Positions 13,791 to 26,679 of a stretch of DNA of 64,000 nt are shown here, piece by piece. How positions within the stretch are numbered: the stretch's first letter is position 1; each line of letters opens with the position of its first letter. The stretch is from Solea solea. Taxonomy: Eukaryota; Chordata; Actinopteri; Pleuronectiformes; Soleidae. The notes beneath the pieces were generated by a model. That model was not told where the DNA came from. It saw nothing but the letters and a program-made list of their open reading frames with translations, and ran no database searches. The position numbers and the translations under genes are program-made. Location of the stretch: positions 7,569,654 to 7,633,653 of the forward strand of contig NC_081149.1 in the NCBI RefSeq assembly GCF_958295425.1. Direction: 5' to 3'.

Positions 13791-13989
13791 CAAACAAGAT
13801 GCTCGGTCGTCTTGGAGAACTGAAGCAGCCCAGAAAAAAAAAAAAAATCTGGCTATTTCACTTTGCTGCAACCCATGGGAAACGTTTGTACAATACCTTG
13901 TAAGTTCCAAATCAACATTTTTGGACTCAGTCCAGACACAACAAGTACACAACGTGCATTGTTTTATAATGAGGACATCCTAATGTTTC

Positions 13990-14340
13990 CTTTAAAAAGG
14001 GATAGTTCGGGAAGTATGGTTGATTACGGTATTTACTCACTCGCACTCTCCTGCACCAAAGTCTATAGAGAAAGTCAGTGTTTTCAGCTCACAGGGACAC
14101 AGGAGTTGCAGGTCTACTGCTGCCTCACGAGGTCAGTTTGTGCCACTCGGGTTAATCTGAACAGAGAATTTCAAACGCAGAAGTCACAAAATAACACATT
14201 TGAAGTTATGCATAGAGGCAACAGTGGATGAAAAACTCCTCTGTGCCCTGATGTAAAATTGGTGATTTCTTTCTATGGAATTTGGTGGTAAACGAACTTC
14301 ACTTTCAAGCTGCTAAAGGCTGTCCAACGGTAATTAAAGG
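13990..14340 (+). repeat. Dispersed repeat copy inside local duplication copy 1
   Basis: Uninterrupted version of the repeat seen in pieces at 1,940-2,450; includes AGAGAAAGTCAGTG, CACAGGGACACAGGAGTTGC and TGGAATTTGGTGG. It forms part of the roughly 850 bp that separates the two blocks of duplication copy 1. Confidence 0.55.
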
Positions 14341-14649
14341 GGGCAAACATATACTTTAAGTATTGTAGACTTAGGCATGTGTAGATTTTATTGGGTCATT
14401 TTTTGTTAAGTTGCTAAAATCTGTTATTCAAAGTCACATACAGCCACGTTTTAAACCAGGTGCTTTTTGTGCCTAAACACATTCAATACAAGGTCATAAT
14501 TGTCCTCACCCTCGTTTCCTCACTTCACAAGGGAACAAGCGGTTGAAACACACTGATATGCACATCTGTAAATATTAAACATAATTTTGGTTGAGAAACA
14601 TCCAACTGATGACCTGATAAAGTTCTTTCAAAAGAAATAAAAAAAGGAG

Positions 14650-14880
14650 TGGAATCAGATGCTGTTCTTCTTGCAATGTCTTAGGTTATCGTGCATCTCC
14701 TGTTTATTTGCTTGGGAAACACGTGTTTCCTGTACATAATCTACTTTATTTAAATGCCGTGTCCCCTTATGAGCTCTGGCAGAATCGATGTTTGTAGATT
14801 AAGCAGCAGGGGAGATGCCTTGCTTAATTAGTTTGCTCATGAAATCAACTTAAAAGAAAGAAAGGGGACAAAGAGAAACG
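14650..14880 (+). repeat. Local duplication, copy 1, distal block
   Basis: Resembles 19,655-19,840: TCAGATGCTGTTC, TAGGTT, and AGTTTGCTCATGAAATCA against AGTTTGTTCATGAAATTA. Weaker than the proximal block, but in the same order. Confidence 0.5.
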
Positions 14881-15930
14881 AGTACTGTGTCCAAGAGCCA
14901 TTTTCTATAAGACAACTGAACACAACTGAATAAAACAACACAGAGACACACAAAAGAAGAAAGGAGGACTGTGTGGATTTTACTCAAGTGTCCAATTAAT
15001 GTATGGAATGAAAGGGGGCACGGGATCCGTCATGTGACCTGACTGGAAATCTTCCAAGAGACTTGAATAGAAGGAACAAGAGCGTGTGGAGGTTTCTGCA
15101 GAATGTACAGCAAAGTTTGCCGAGTGCGAAAAAAGTCTGTTGACCTCAAAATGAACCAGGGAGACTTTGCTTTTTCTATTAATCAGCTGCGACTGGTCAC
15201 ATTCTCGACTCTTTCACCACTGGTGGCCATGGATACGCTCGTCTTTGTGAGTTAGTGGTCATCAAACGCTTCAAACACAACAGCGCGGTGATCACTTTGG
15301 CTTTGTGACTGACCACTTGACCCCCGGGACGCCCCACTTGTGGAGAGCAGGAGGAAATGAACTGAAGATTACTCCGACCGCAATCAGTCAGCGGGTAAAT
15401 CAGGGACCTGAACGTTGAAGGATATTAGCTTTTGCGGTGCGACAAAGGAGGAATAATAAAAAAGAGATAAATGTGGGGCTGGTGGTCTTTTTAGTACGGA
15501 GGCTTGTGTATCTCGCTCTTCTTGAAAAGAGCAGCAGTGCCACAGGATAAAATGGCACTCTGGTCATTTGCACATTTTATTTAATCCAATAAATCATTGT
15601 CCAACTTCCCCGTTTATATGGACGTAAAAATGATATGACATGCCTGCACATGCACCAAGAAAAAAATTATTTTGTCACATTTTTAATTACATTGCATCCT
15701 TCAAAACAATACTTTTCTTACTTCTACACTCTACACTCTACACACACAGTAGTTTGTACTGCTATTTCAAACTTAGCAGGTGACTTAGTCAGGGCACCAG
15801 TGTGTGCAGTCCCAGCTTTGGCTGTGCTTGGATAAGAAATGCAGTGTGTGCAGAGATAGCAGTGGAAATGCAACAGATAAATCACTAAAATATGTTCCGT
15901 TTATCTGTCTGTCAATCACATATGGACATG
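14881..15930. other. Non-coding flank, no gene recognised
   Basis: Nothing coding or repetitive that I can name. Moderately complex sequence with no long open frames. Confidence 0.4.
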
Positions 15931-15975
15931 CTTCCTGTACCGCTTTATCCTCCACATGAGGGTCGCGGGGAGCTG
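15931..15975 (+). repeat. Fragment of the 22,378-22,752 repeat family
   Basis: TACCGCTTTATCCTCCACATG followed by AGGGTCGCGGGG matches the start of the larger copy at about 22,398-22,432. Confidence 0.6.
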
Positions 15976-16099
15976 TTTGACAGGCTTCAGACATTTAAAT
16001 ATTGAACGGGTACCAGTTGACATCAATCCGAGCTTTATGCTGTGCAGCGAGGATGATATTCCCGCTGGGCTCTGGGCCCGTCACACCTCCAACGCATGA

Positions 16100-16672
16100 T
16101 TCACGCGTAAGTGTGGTAGGTGCAAGGTCATCAGCCGGCGGCCACAGCTCCTCGATGTTCCTGGAACATCCCCTGGTGGAGGGTGAGTGAGGGGAGAATG
16201 GAGTGGGAGGTGGGCAGGCAGATCGATGCGGCGTCCCCAGTAATGCGGACTCTGCATCGGTCTGTCATGGTGAAGTTGGAGTTCAGCCGACCTACGTTCC
16301 TGCCCTCACGTATGGTCACGAGCTGTGGGTAGTGACTGAGAGAATGAGATTGCGGATACAAATGGGTTTCTTCCGCAGGGTGCCCGGACTCAGAGAGTAG
16401 AGCCACTTCTCCTCCACATTAGGAGGAGCAAGATGAGGTGGCTCTGGTTAGGATGCCTCCTGGGTGCCTCCCTGGCGTGATGTCCCACTGGGAGGAGGCC
16501 CCAGGGCTCACTGAAGAGAATATGTTTCTCAGCTGGCCTGGGAACCCTAACCCGCCTCGGGATTCCCACAGAACACCAGGACGAGGTGGCTGGGGGAGGG
16601 AAGTCTGGGCTTCTCTGCTCAAGCTGCTGCTTCTGCAACCTGACCTCGGATAAGTGGTAGAAGATGGATGGA
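16100..16672 (+). mobile_element. LINE (non-LTR retrotransposon) ORF2 3' end, degenerate
   Basis: The C-terminal part of a fish non-LTR retrotransposon reading frame, broken by frameshifts and stops. Recognisable pieces in three frames are TYGHELWVVTERMRLRIQMG, LVRMPPG, and EVWASLLKLL, ending with GGTAGAAGATGGATGG, the 3' tail usual for this family. 5'-truncated; lacks the endonuclease and catalytic reverse-transcriptase motifs. Clade not asserted. Confidence 0.85.
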
Positions 16673-18670
16673 TCTCCTGGTTCCTTAGTGGCCTTGTGGA
16701 GTTTGGCTCCCTAAAGCCCGAGGTCTTTTTGGAAACGTAATGTTGAGACCCCAACAAAGCCTTTAGCTCCCACCTCCACAGGATAGAGCTTCCCTGCCCT
16801 CTGCCACCAAGGCTCGCATACTCAGCCTCCAACCACTCTTCCCATGGCACTGTTAGCTCTATTAGAAGGGCAGATCCTCCAGCCGGGTCACATTAAATTT
16901 ACTATCCAACAATCCCAAGTTCCTTTAATGTGTCTGATAAGAAAACTGTTAAAATCCCAGGTCTCCACCTCACCTGTCTCCTCCTCACCTGCCTCGTCAC
17001 TGCCACACCTACCTGGACCACGCCCCTGATCCTATATAACCCGCCCCTTCCGCCCTTTGACCCCCCTTTTCTTCCCTCCAAACAATCCAAGAGAACAAAG
17101 GAACACTGGCTACTCCTGAGTTTAACCCTCTGCCTATGAGAGGAAAGTAAGAGTGGATGCATTACTGATGTAAGTCTAAGACAACTTAAATTCTTATTGT
17201 ATATTTGTTACTTTCTATATTGTAATATTTCCTTTATCATTTTCATATAGACAAAATCATCCACCATTACCCCTCATCACCAACTACTGTACTATTGGAA
17301 CTTGGAAAGCTGCGTGGATCCTGTGTCTAAATGTGCACCCAACGTATGATGTTCAGCGAATCACCGCCAATATAGTCTACAGTTTTTTCAAAAACTGTGT
17401 TGGGTCTTGAGCACGTTTATGGAGGGTGGACACATGATAACACAAACTGGGAAGTCATGTTTACATGAACGTTGATGGGAATGGCGATCAACATAAACTG
17501 CTCTTGACTGGAATTAACTTACTTTCCAGAGTATCCGGATTAGCATGTTTACACAGAGCACTTTTATTCTCAGTTATTTGTGTCCATGTAAACAAAGCTA
17601 CTGGTGCACTGGTAATGTGGGCGGACGTCTTCCTAAGAGTCTTCACATTTTATGACCTTTAGACCTTCATGCCCCGGTGCAGTTAGACCATGTTACACTT
17701 TCGGGCACAGAAGGTCTACGTGTTGATTGTGTTGTGGTAGTAAAAGTAGAACCGTGTGTCATATTTGACTAATGTGACTAATGTGATGAAAAATACACAA
17801 AGAGCCAAAGGAAAATGATTTCATTTGAACTTTTTTTTTTTTAATCCCGGCCACATTGCTGGCACGATTCCCCTCAGGGCTTTTCCCCCCTCTTAGTTTG
17901 CCATTTTTGCCTTTTGCGGTGCCAAAGCAAACAGTGTGTCTACAAGTGCGGGAAATAAAAACACAACAGATTTAGTGATGCTCAGATTTTCACTGCTCTT
18001 CATTTATTGGAAATGAGATGACGTGTCCACAACTGTGTCTCAAATAAATCCTCAGATGTCAGATGAACGTTCTCATGCTCAGATTCTAACAGCTCACACA
18101 TTTACCGCACATCAAATGTTCCTGTTTAGTCCGCAGCGTTCGAAATATAACCATTAATACCCACAAACTGTACTTCATATTTACATTAGCATGATTGATG
18201 AGCATCCATTAGAGGGCAGAGTACAAACTGTAGTGCCTGAGCTTGAGTTTCAAACAAACTTGCAAAGTTTCTTAAAAAACGTTTTGCACATGTTGAAATG
18301 TGTTGCTCATTCTATGTTTATTCGTCTGTCACGGCCATTTACATAATCTTAGACGACATAGTGTTGCACCAGAAATTACCCAGAATTTTGCTGTGCTGAA
18401 AAAAATGTAAGCAAAGAAAAATAATTAGCATCTTCTCTCAGGTTTTTGCCTCTACACCGATGCTGTTTCGAGCTAAAGCCAATAAATCCAGCATGCAATG
18501 CAGACTCATTTGACCTGATGGTGAATCCTCATTAAACACGCCCTCACTACTCAACAACCCAACCACCCAGTAGGAACGGGGTCTAACACTTACATACTGG
18601 GCCTTTAAAATATGTGCGATTTAAAGTATATTGGCTCAATGTAATGTAAAGGTTTACCAGTCAAGTTAAG
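16673..18670. other. Non-coding flank, no gene recognised
   Basis: No gene or complete element seen. About 16,860-17,130 is pyrimidine-rich with short open frames on both strands. A short repeat-like end (CTGGGCCTTTAAAATATG) lies near 18,598-18,615. Confidence 0.4.
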
Positions 18671-19110
18671 AACATTTATGGCGCTTTTCCATTATACAGT
18701 TCTAGCACGAGTTGGCTCGACTCTCCTTGGTTTGGTGTCAGTCACGTCGTTTTCCATTACTTCACAAAGCAGTCGTTTTCGGTACAACTGAATCATTAGA
18801 ATCAGTTCATTAAAAAAAAAAAAGATTTGCTCACAGAATCGTTCAGTACGTCCTGCATGACCGGAGCACTGACTGAGCGGCTTGCGATTAGTTGTTTTCA
18901 GGATTCTTAAGTCTTTTTTAACTGCTCTGCGGTTCGGCATTATTCGTTTTGATTCTTGTGTCGGACGTCGCGCTCATGACTCTTCCAGTGACGACACTCT
19001 CTGACCAAACAGTGGCCGGCAGTCTGACGACGTCATATTTTAGTGTTGGGTATTATCAGGTGAAGTCGAGTAGTGCTAGAAGTGTATAATGGAAAAGCAC
19101 CAAACATACA
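18671..19110. mobile_element. hAT-type miniature inverted-repeat element with target duplication
   Basis: The element itself is 18,679-19,102. Its inverted ends, TGGCGCTTTTCCATTATACA and the complement of TGTATAATGGAAAAGCACCA, continue for about 40 bp. It is flanked by AACATTTA and AACATACA, an 8-bp near-match as expected of hAT insertion. No transposase frame: internal sequence is non-coding with a 12-base A run. Confidence 0.85.
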
Positions 19111-19338
19111 CAGACAGTCCAACCAGCTGATGAATGACTCCTAATACCTGTTTCTTCTCCTGTAAACACGGTCAGCACTTGTAAGCAAACATATGGTTTC
19201 AGAAAACCAGGGTTTTTCTTGAAAACTCTGTTGTTAGTCTTGAGTGAACGATTACAGCTGAAGAAGCATACGAGTGTGTGCAGCTGCAGGGTTGCATGTG
19301 CGTGTTTGAGACCATAACTAAAAAAAAGGGAACCACAG

Positions 19339-19840
19339 TTGATGTGTTTGCTGAAACTGAGAGGATAAACAGAAGACTCATGTGGACATGTCCTGCCACA
19401 ATAATGCCTCCTTCACAGAAGCCTGCGTGAGGAAAGAAAAAAAAAGGTTCTGGTTTCATTTAAGTCCCAAAACTGAGCTTCCATCTCTGGCATCAAACTT
19501 TGAAATTGGCTGGACTCCACGTCTTTTTTTTTTTGTGTGGAACCATCATCCTCCACCTCCGCGATGACTCAGCCTGTCGTCAACCAGCGAGAGAGCTGAA
19601 GACATGATCAGTGGTTTCTAAACATCACCAAAGAATCTCCTCTGGCCTAGGACGTCAGATGCTGTTCATGTGAAACCCTCATAGGTTGAGCACATATTGC
19701 GATGTTTGGCCCAAAAACAATGTTTATAGTCATTATTTATATAGATTTTTAAAGGGAAAGCACAAGGGCGACGTTTGATAAGTTTGTTCATGAAATTAGC
19801 TCCAACTGTCTCCGTGGAAGAAACTGAAAGTGAAATTCAA
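19339..19840 (+). repeat. Local duplication, copy 2
   Basis: Contiguous counterpart of 13,528-13,790 plus 14,650-14,880. Holds GAGGATAAAC at 19,361-19,370 and GATGACTCAGCCTGT at 19,563-19,577, about 200 bp apart as in copy 1 (196 and 202 bp between starts). Confidence 0.7.
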
Positions 19841-21610
19841 AAGCAAAAATTTGTTCCATCCCGCGGTTACTTGTGTCTGCCTTCCCTCTTTCCCCTTTTC
19901 ACGCTGCTCTGCCGTATCCAATAAAACCTGAATAAATGCTGCCCCCATAATCTTATAAAAATAGCTACACTGATTTGAAAGTTCGATTTTGAGAAAGAAA
20001 TAACGTGAAATTATGATGAGAGTGTTGTAGCACTCCTTACCTTATTATATGTGGACAGATTAATCAGACGGTCAGTAGATAAAAAGAGAGCAGAGTGCTT
20101 CACAATAAAAGGAAAAAGCAAATACAACAATACAACAACACAGGGTGGAATGAAAAGGAAAAGTCGAAAGTCAAAAAGGAAAAACCCTGTTTTAACTTTG
20201 GAATAAAACAAAAGAGTAAAATACAACACAGGGTGGAATAAAATAGGAAAAGGCTAGAGTAGAAAGATATGTTTTAAGTCTTCCTTTGTCTGGAATTGGG
20301 TCAGTAGTTATTTCTTTTTTAAAAAGCAGTTCAGATTTAATTAATTAAAATGTCACATTGTCTTATCTTTATTGTGTACTGTTGTTTAAATATTAACTTA
20401 AACTATGAAAAACCCCATTCTTACCTCGGTAACATCTATTGTGTCATGAGGATATGACGAGGAATCAATAAAGATATAATGGTTGATATAATCAACCAAT
20501 ATAAACTGCTTGCTTAACAAATATTCAATCAGACAGATAAGCTTGATAAACACGGCAGACGCTGCTCATCTACTGGAAATTCCATGCACAGCCATATCTA
20601 ATATTAACAGAGAGCAGTAAATATGAAGTCAGCATCAGTTCACTGAAATCATTCCTTGTTAATACCAGAGGTCACTGGAAAATGACCAGGTTCATCTGTA
20701 CCTAATAAAGTGGCCAGTGACCTTTCCATTTGAGCTCATGAGTGAGTCATTTTCAAAGTATATGATTTTACATTCACATCCAGTCACTCTAGCCTGTCTT
20801 TATCATCATGTCATCTTTCACTGGATTTACTGCATGTTTATTGCCAGACATAAGCCTTTAACCCCGCCTTCCCCAGTCGACTGCTGCTTATTGGAACTCG
20901 TCACTCTCTGCCTGAAACGCTAAATCCTGACGCGTCAGCTGCAAGTGCAGAGAAATGAACATTCAATCTTGCTTGTTAACCTTTGTAGTGACCAGAGGAA
21001 GTGTTTCTGTGGTCAGTATAAAGTGAGGCCCATATTAGAGAAGAATGTTTGTGATTTTAAACCGGCTATATCAGCAGCATAGTGTTGGTATTGGCTTAAG
21101 TCGTATAAAAACATTTGGAAAGTGTTGTTATTGGAAGGAAAACGTGCTATGATTGCTACCGAGCGCATGTAGGTCTATAAACCTGCTCCTGCCAAGGGGT
21201 CTGGGTTTCCCCCCCTGTCACTCAGTTTAATACTCTTACCATGCTATGAATTGTGGGTAAAGTCTGTGCCAGGTCTGGAGAGGCTCAGAGAGTCTGCAGT
21301 ACAGCAGCTCTGAAGGTGGCACTCGCTGATTTTCAGTTTCGTTTGACGGACAAGACCTGAGTCTAAGGACAAGTCAGATCCTGCGTGAAGGTCGGTCGGC
21401 TCACGTGTACGCATCGCGTTACTGCTCCACAGTGGGTGGGCTTGATGTTTGGTGTTCGGAGTGAGACTGTCCTCCAACTGTGAGGTTTCCACTGGCAGCT
21501 CTTCGTGATTAAACCATTGTATTTGGCGAAATCGACACAGGTTTGCTTCCCACGACAGACTTTTACACACCAAAACGACCCATAGTTATGTTTCAGTTGG
21601 ACGACAGGTT
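19841..21610. other. Non-coding flank, mostly unrecognised
   Basis: AT-rich. The end of a dispersed repeat, GTACCTAATAAAGTGGCCAG, lies at about 20,699-20,718. No gene seen. Confidence 0.4.
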
Positions 21611-21615
21611 GGGTC

Positions 21616-22088
21616 GACCACTAGGGGTGCGTCAAAATATGCATTTGGTGACATTTCGTCGTCTTTCCTCGTGCAATAGGCGAATAACGAAATTTTAATG
21701 AACAAATTAAGGCGCCCTAGAGTAAACGGTGCCTGCCAGTTTTACTTGCTGGGCGTCGCTACTTCATGTCTCCTCACGGTGGCGCTGCTCAGATGAATGA
21801 GGGAGTTTGCGGCGGGATAATGGTGGAGAAAGCAACGTTAAGAGATGTTCCATCCATGTCCAAGAATAGCATTTATACACTTTCTATGTTCTATGTGAAT
21901 AAACAGAGAAATCCTGCACTTTTGACTTTTCACGTTAACGTTTTGTTTTCTTCACTTAGACAGATATAACGCACTGTATCGCTCCATGATTGTCTTGCAG
22001 TATATTGATTACGACAAAATGGCTGTATTGTGATAGTATTGGTATGGCGTATCGTATCGTGAGGTAACCTGTGACTCCCAGCCCTAAT
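21616..22088. repeat. Possible hAT-like miniature element
   Basis: Starts TAGGGGTGCGTC and ends ...CTCCCAGCCCTA, short inverted ends. The right part carries TATTGTGATAGTATTGGTATG and CGTATCGTATCGTGAGGTAA, words of a common fish element. Boundaries tentative. Confidence 0.45.
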
Positions 22089-22377
22089 AACGAGTTGCAA
22101 ATGTTGCGTCATAGTAGGGTGCAAAAAAAAAAACATCTGCAATGGTGACAACAGCCTTGTTGAAGCTTAAAGTATAAAACATGGTTTGTTTGGCTCGCAC
22201 GTCTCAATATATTTGCATAATGTGTTTTGACTGGCTGGTGCTCGCACTTGGAAAGTTGAACATTTCTCAACTTCTGACTCACACGATGCGAGCAAAGTGA
22301 AGCAGAGGAGCCACAGTGATGTGTTGATGTCACTCCACCGTGTACGTGTGAAGGCAACATAAGAATAATAATAATAA

Positions 22378-22751
22378 TGTCAGTCAGTCAGTCATCATCT
22401 ACCGCTTTATCCTCCACCAGAGGGTCGCGGGGGGTGCTGTGCCAATCTCAGCTACATCGGGCGATAGGCGGGGTACACCCTGGACAGTTAGCCAGTCCAT
22501 CGCAGGGCCACACACAGATAGAGACAAACAACCATTCACTCTCACACTCACTCCTATGGTCAATTTAGAGTGTTCAATTTACCTATCCCCACATTGCATG
22601 TTTTTGGACTGTGGGAGGAAGCCGGAGAACCCGGAGAGAACCCACGCACACACGGGGAGAACATGCAAACTCCATGCAGAAAGGCCCTTGTTCCAACCCG
22701 GGTCTTCTCGCTGCAAGGCGAGAGTGCTAACCACTACACCACCGTGTGGCC

Positions 22752-22752
<1 letters not shown>
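22378..22752 (+). repeat. Teleost dispersed repeat, near full copy
   Basis: Carries GGCGGGGTACACCCTGGACA, TTTTTGGACTGTGGGAGGAA, GGGAGAACATGCAAACTCC and a GTGCTAACCACTACACCACC end. Members also at 15,931-15,975 and, inverted, at about 49,385-49,570. I know this as a very common fish repeat but do not assert its class. Confidence 0.8.

Positions 22753-22786
<34 letters not shown>
22752..22786 (+). repeat. (AAT)n microsatellite at repeat end
   Basis: About eleven AAT units immediately after the dispersed repeat, probably grown from its tail. Confidence 0.9.
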
Positions 22787-22789
<3 letters not shown>

Positions 22790-25700
22790 CAGTGACATCA
22801 TACCAGCACGACGCAGCGTAACAAAGAAACACAAACAGCCTTGAATCTGATGTCCATTTAATTGCACAGTATATTAAAAAATGATGGCGCTAACAAAGGA
22901 GGACAAATATAAATTTGTTTAAAAACATGTATAAAAAAAGCTTTTCTGAAGAGGAATATGGATGAGGCCAATTGTTTATTGACAAGAGATGATTTTTTAT
23001 ATTTGTATTGCATTTTAGTTGTATATTGTGTTTTATGTCTACGAATGGTTGTTGTTCATCTCTTCATGTTGTTGACCTGAGATCTGTGGACACAGCTCTG
23101 TATGGAGCAGCATTCTGTGATGGGCTCTGTTAAAAGGCTCAGTGGATTCACTGGCTCGGGCCCAAACACATTTTGCATTCCTCCGGGGAAAAGCTGTCTG
23201 GTATTATCTCTGCTCGCTCTGACAGAAGCGCTGAAACCACAAAGGACTCGCTGTGTTGTCCTCTCCTCACCCTGCCGTCCCCCACCTCCCCATCATAGTA
23301 TTTGATGAAGACTTCAGAGGTGCCTAATTGTGCAAAGGATCCACCTGCAGAACACAGGTGTTTATCTCCTTAGCGTTTGAGGAACCTCACATGTCTGAGG
23401 CCTTGGCATATTTTAAGTCACATATTCACTTAAGGTCCTAATAGAGGACGTATCTGCAGAATGCTTTAAAAGCACACATGGGCAACATCCCGCCCACAAG
23501 CCACTTTTATCTGGCCTGCGATATTAGAGGTTGTGGTGACAGAGTCAGAGCAGCGACGAGAGAGTCCGAGAGCAGGTGTGAGAGTCTGATACGGTGAGAC
23601 ATATGGAGACAATACTCAGAATCCGTGGAGCGTTTTAGGGTCAAACCTTCACAGTAATAGCGCTTAACAGGTGACACATAGGCAGGACTTTGATTTTTGA
23701 AATCTATCAGTGACAATGGAAAAAAACAAACAAAAAAAAACAATAAATAACATGCATGTCGCTGATAAAGGTGGGGTTAAATATAATTATTTCTCCTTTC
23801 ATTTCCTGGTCTTGTTGCTACAAAGGCAAGGGTGCTCACCACTACACCGACCATGTGACCCCATTTCTCAAAGCTGTAGACACAAATGTCACAACATGAT
23901 GAGAATGTGGATCTCTCACAAACTCTAATACTTGCTTGGATGCAACGAACACACAAGACGGCACGACTTGAAGTGCGTGGAAAGGAAACGCAGAGATTCT
24001 CATCTTCACACGTTATAATGAAACACGCAGGATGGTTCCCGAGACTTTATTGTAAATTCCTAAAAGATGAGGAAACGAGGAACAGACTGTTCGCTGTGAA
24101 GCTGCAAAATCCCCTTTCACACATTGCACTTGAGACGACGGTCCGCGTCGTGACAAAAGGATAAGTAAGCGTTTCAGATCCTCTTAAAGCAAAGTCACGA
24201 GGAAACAAACATCTCATGTTCACGTCAAGAAACTTCCGCGATAATGAGACAGGCCTGGATTCGCAGTGCCCCCCGAGGTTCTTTCCAAGGTTTCATTTGA
24301 ATGTACATAAGAATCTGCGGCCAAATCTGCACGTCACAGTTGAAACGGAACGAATGAAAAACTGTGATCCTTTGTTTTGATTTCGTGTGACAGTCGGGGG
24401 GAAAAAGTGAAGTTTCGTTCTGTTTTTAAATTGTTGTTTTTACAGAACTAAACTTCAGCTGTAGTAAACTGCATCTCTCTGCACTCTTATAGGGACATTA
24501 CGCACACCGTCATGACGAAACACGTTTAATGTATTCTGTTCAACACTATCAAACGGCTGCATGGAAAACGAGGCAATGAAACTACCAAGTACCTCGTGTA
24601 GAATCTAAAGAAACGTCTTCATGACTCCTCAAGTTCGTGACCAGACCATTCGAGTGTTGAGTTTCCGAAAAGGGAGATGAACGTATCAGGTGTGGTGTCG
24701 CGAATAAACCTGTGGTGACGCTCGTCACTGGAAAGCCACGCGGGGCCACGTCAGGGAATCTGTAGGTGCGTCATCTCAAATCTGAGCCCGAGGGGTGGGG
24801 GGGGGGGGGGGAACTGGACGTAGTTTGCGTGCATGTGTGTGTGGGAGCTGCCACAGTGGACTCTGCAGTGTAACATTTCTGTGTGTGTGTGTGTGTGTGG
24901 GTAGGGGGGGATTAGGGTTGTTTGAGGGGAGATAAGACACCACGGGATCAGAGTGCTGTTAAATGCATCTGCCAGAGCCAGCAGAGGAGCAGCAGCAGCA
25001 GTCCAGAGACTCTGCCAACATTCCTGGGGATCATCACCAGCTGAAGCTCCCCACCTCCCTCCCTCCCTCCCTCCTTCCCTCTGCGGCAGGAACTTGAAAG
25101 AAAACCTGCTCAGGAAACTTCATAGGAGACCCACACACTTCTAAACCACCTACAACCTTTGTTGTAATACCTGCACATTTGTGTTACCCACTTCTTTGTA
25201 GCTCATTTTTGCAACACAACACTCGGACGAATAGAAGTTAGTTTTTGACATAAATTGTCAACTTTCTGGATGAATAATGTAACATTGTAGGTGTAGGGGA
25301 AAACACGACTGAGGCCCACATGAACAAAAACATCTCCTAACCCCTAAAAACCCACAACAACACACAAAGAAGTTCCTGAAAAACACACACACACAACATC
25401 AGCAGGCAGTGACAGGTTCAAAGAAAGTCCACCACGGCTGTGCCGACCAGGCCTCTTATACCAGAACCTCCTGTGAAGGACCAATCATCTTCAAGGATCC
25501 GCCTTAACGTCCACCATGCACACCTGCAGCCCATCACACACTCACTCACTCACTCACTCACTCACTCATTCACTCAATCACTCGTAAAGACAGAAGACAG
25601 ACACAAGGACAAGGAAAGTACAACCCCGGGGTCACAACACTGAAAGAGTGATACGGGGCTGTCAAACGTCACGTGGCGCATGATGTATAATCCAAGTGCT

Positions 25701-25800
25701 TAAACTCACAGATTAGCATCACAACAATATCAGAATTGGTCAATCTGAAACTCTTAAAGTCTAAAAGTCTCGGGCACAGGTTTACTGTGTGTTTCCCCAG
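22790..25800. other. Non-coding flank, no gene recognised
   Basis: Simple sequence includes a 15-base G run (24,797-24,811), (TG)n at 24,881-24,899, (TCCC)n near 25,056-25,081 and (CACT)n at 25,537-25,583. A short piece AAGGGTGCTCACCACTACACC near 23,827 resembles the end of the 22.4-kb repeat. No exon-like segment recognised. Confidence 0.45.
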
Positions 25801-25834
25801 AATCAAAACAAAGTGAAGCAGCTTTCAGTTATTC

Positions 25835-26165
25835 TTCTGCTCTTCACCTGTGGAAGAGCAGAAGAATTCCTAGCTCATTTAAATGGCCTGAAGACATTAT
25901 TGTTATTATTATTATTATTTACTGCAGCTTTTTCTTAAATTCTCCAATAATCATCATAGTTATCAGTTCATTCTTGTCTTTTAAAAGCACTCTGTATTGG
26001 CAAATCACACTTTTATCTCTCAGGACTATTTTAATTTAAATGTGGATTTGAATGTCTTGCTTTTATTCGGTGATTTTCTTAATGTATTAAGAAATGCCCT
26101 CGTAAAGCACTTTGAGTTGTTTTATGTGTGAATAGTGCCATACAAATAAACTCGTCTTGCCTTGA
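25835..26165 (+). mobile_element. LINE 3' end fragment (L2-like tail)
   Basis: Contains TTCTGCTCTTCACCTGTGGA and ends TAAAGCACTTTGAGTTG then ATACAAATAAACTCGTCTTG, the 3' UTR words typical of fish L2-like elements. An ATT microsatellite lies inside at about 25,897-25,919. No coding capacity. Confidence 0.6.
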
Positions 26166-26655
26166 AATGTATGGAATTTTGAAAAATGCCGTTTTCCAGA
26201 CCTTGAAAACTCTGGAATTCTGTGTGAAAGTCCTCAAAAACTGTTTTGCTCATAGTAGAATTTCAAGAGTTCAATCCCAGGAGCCCTTCCAGCAACCAGC
26301 AACCCTTCCATTTACAAGCCCAATTGTTTTCCTCTTGGCCTAAGCTGCTTTAGATGAGATTAGTAGAATAATTTGACAATTAAAAAAAAACACAAAAATA
26401 TGGTAATATTTCCACAGTTAAAGTCTGTAAAACACTAGAAATAATTCAAAGTGTGTGTAAGGGTTAAGACACAGCAATGGGACTTCAACTGGTATGCAAA
26501 GATATGACGACATCTAGTGGTTGAAATAGGAAACTGGGTCTTTCTCTGTCTGTATTTCAGGAGCCGGAGTCGAGGACAGGAGGAGAGGTGAGAGTATTAT
26601 GGACGAGCACAGCTGCACTGAGACATTAGAGTATAGTGAGCTGTCAGGGACAGCG

Positions 26656-26677
26656 GTGGATGGATGGATGGATGGAC
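26656..26677 (+). repeat. (GGAT)n microsatellite
   Basis: Five GGAT/TGGA units. Confidence 0.85.
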
Positions 26678-26679
26678 GG

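Noticed and set aside
16419..16850. 143-codon minus-strand frame
   Set aside because: It is the complement of the degenerate LINE 3' end, whose real coding strand is plus.
25531..25583. CRISPR-like array from (CACT)n
   Set aside because: Simple tetranucleotide repeat without spacers in a vertebrate context.
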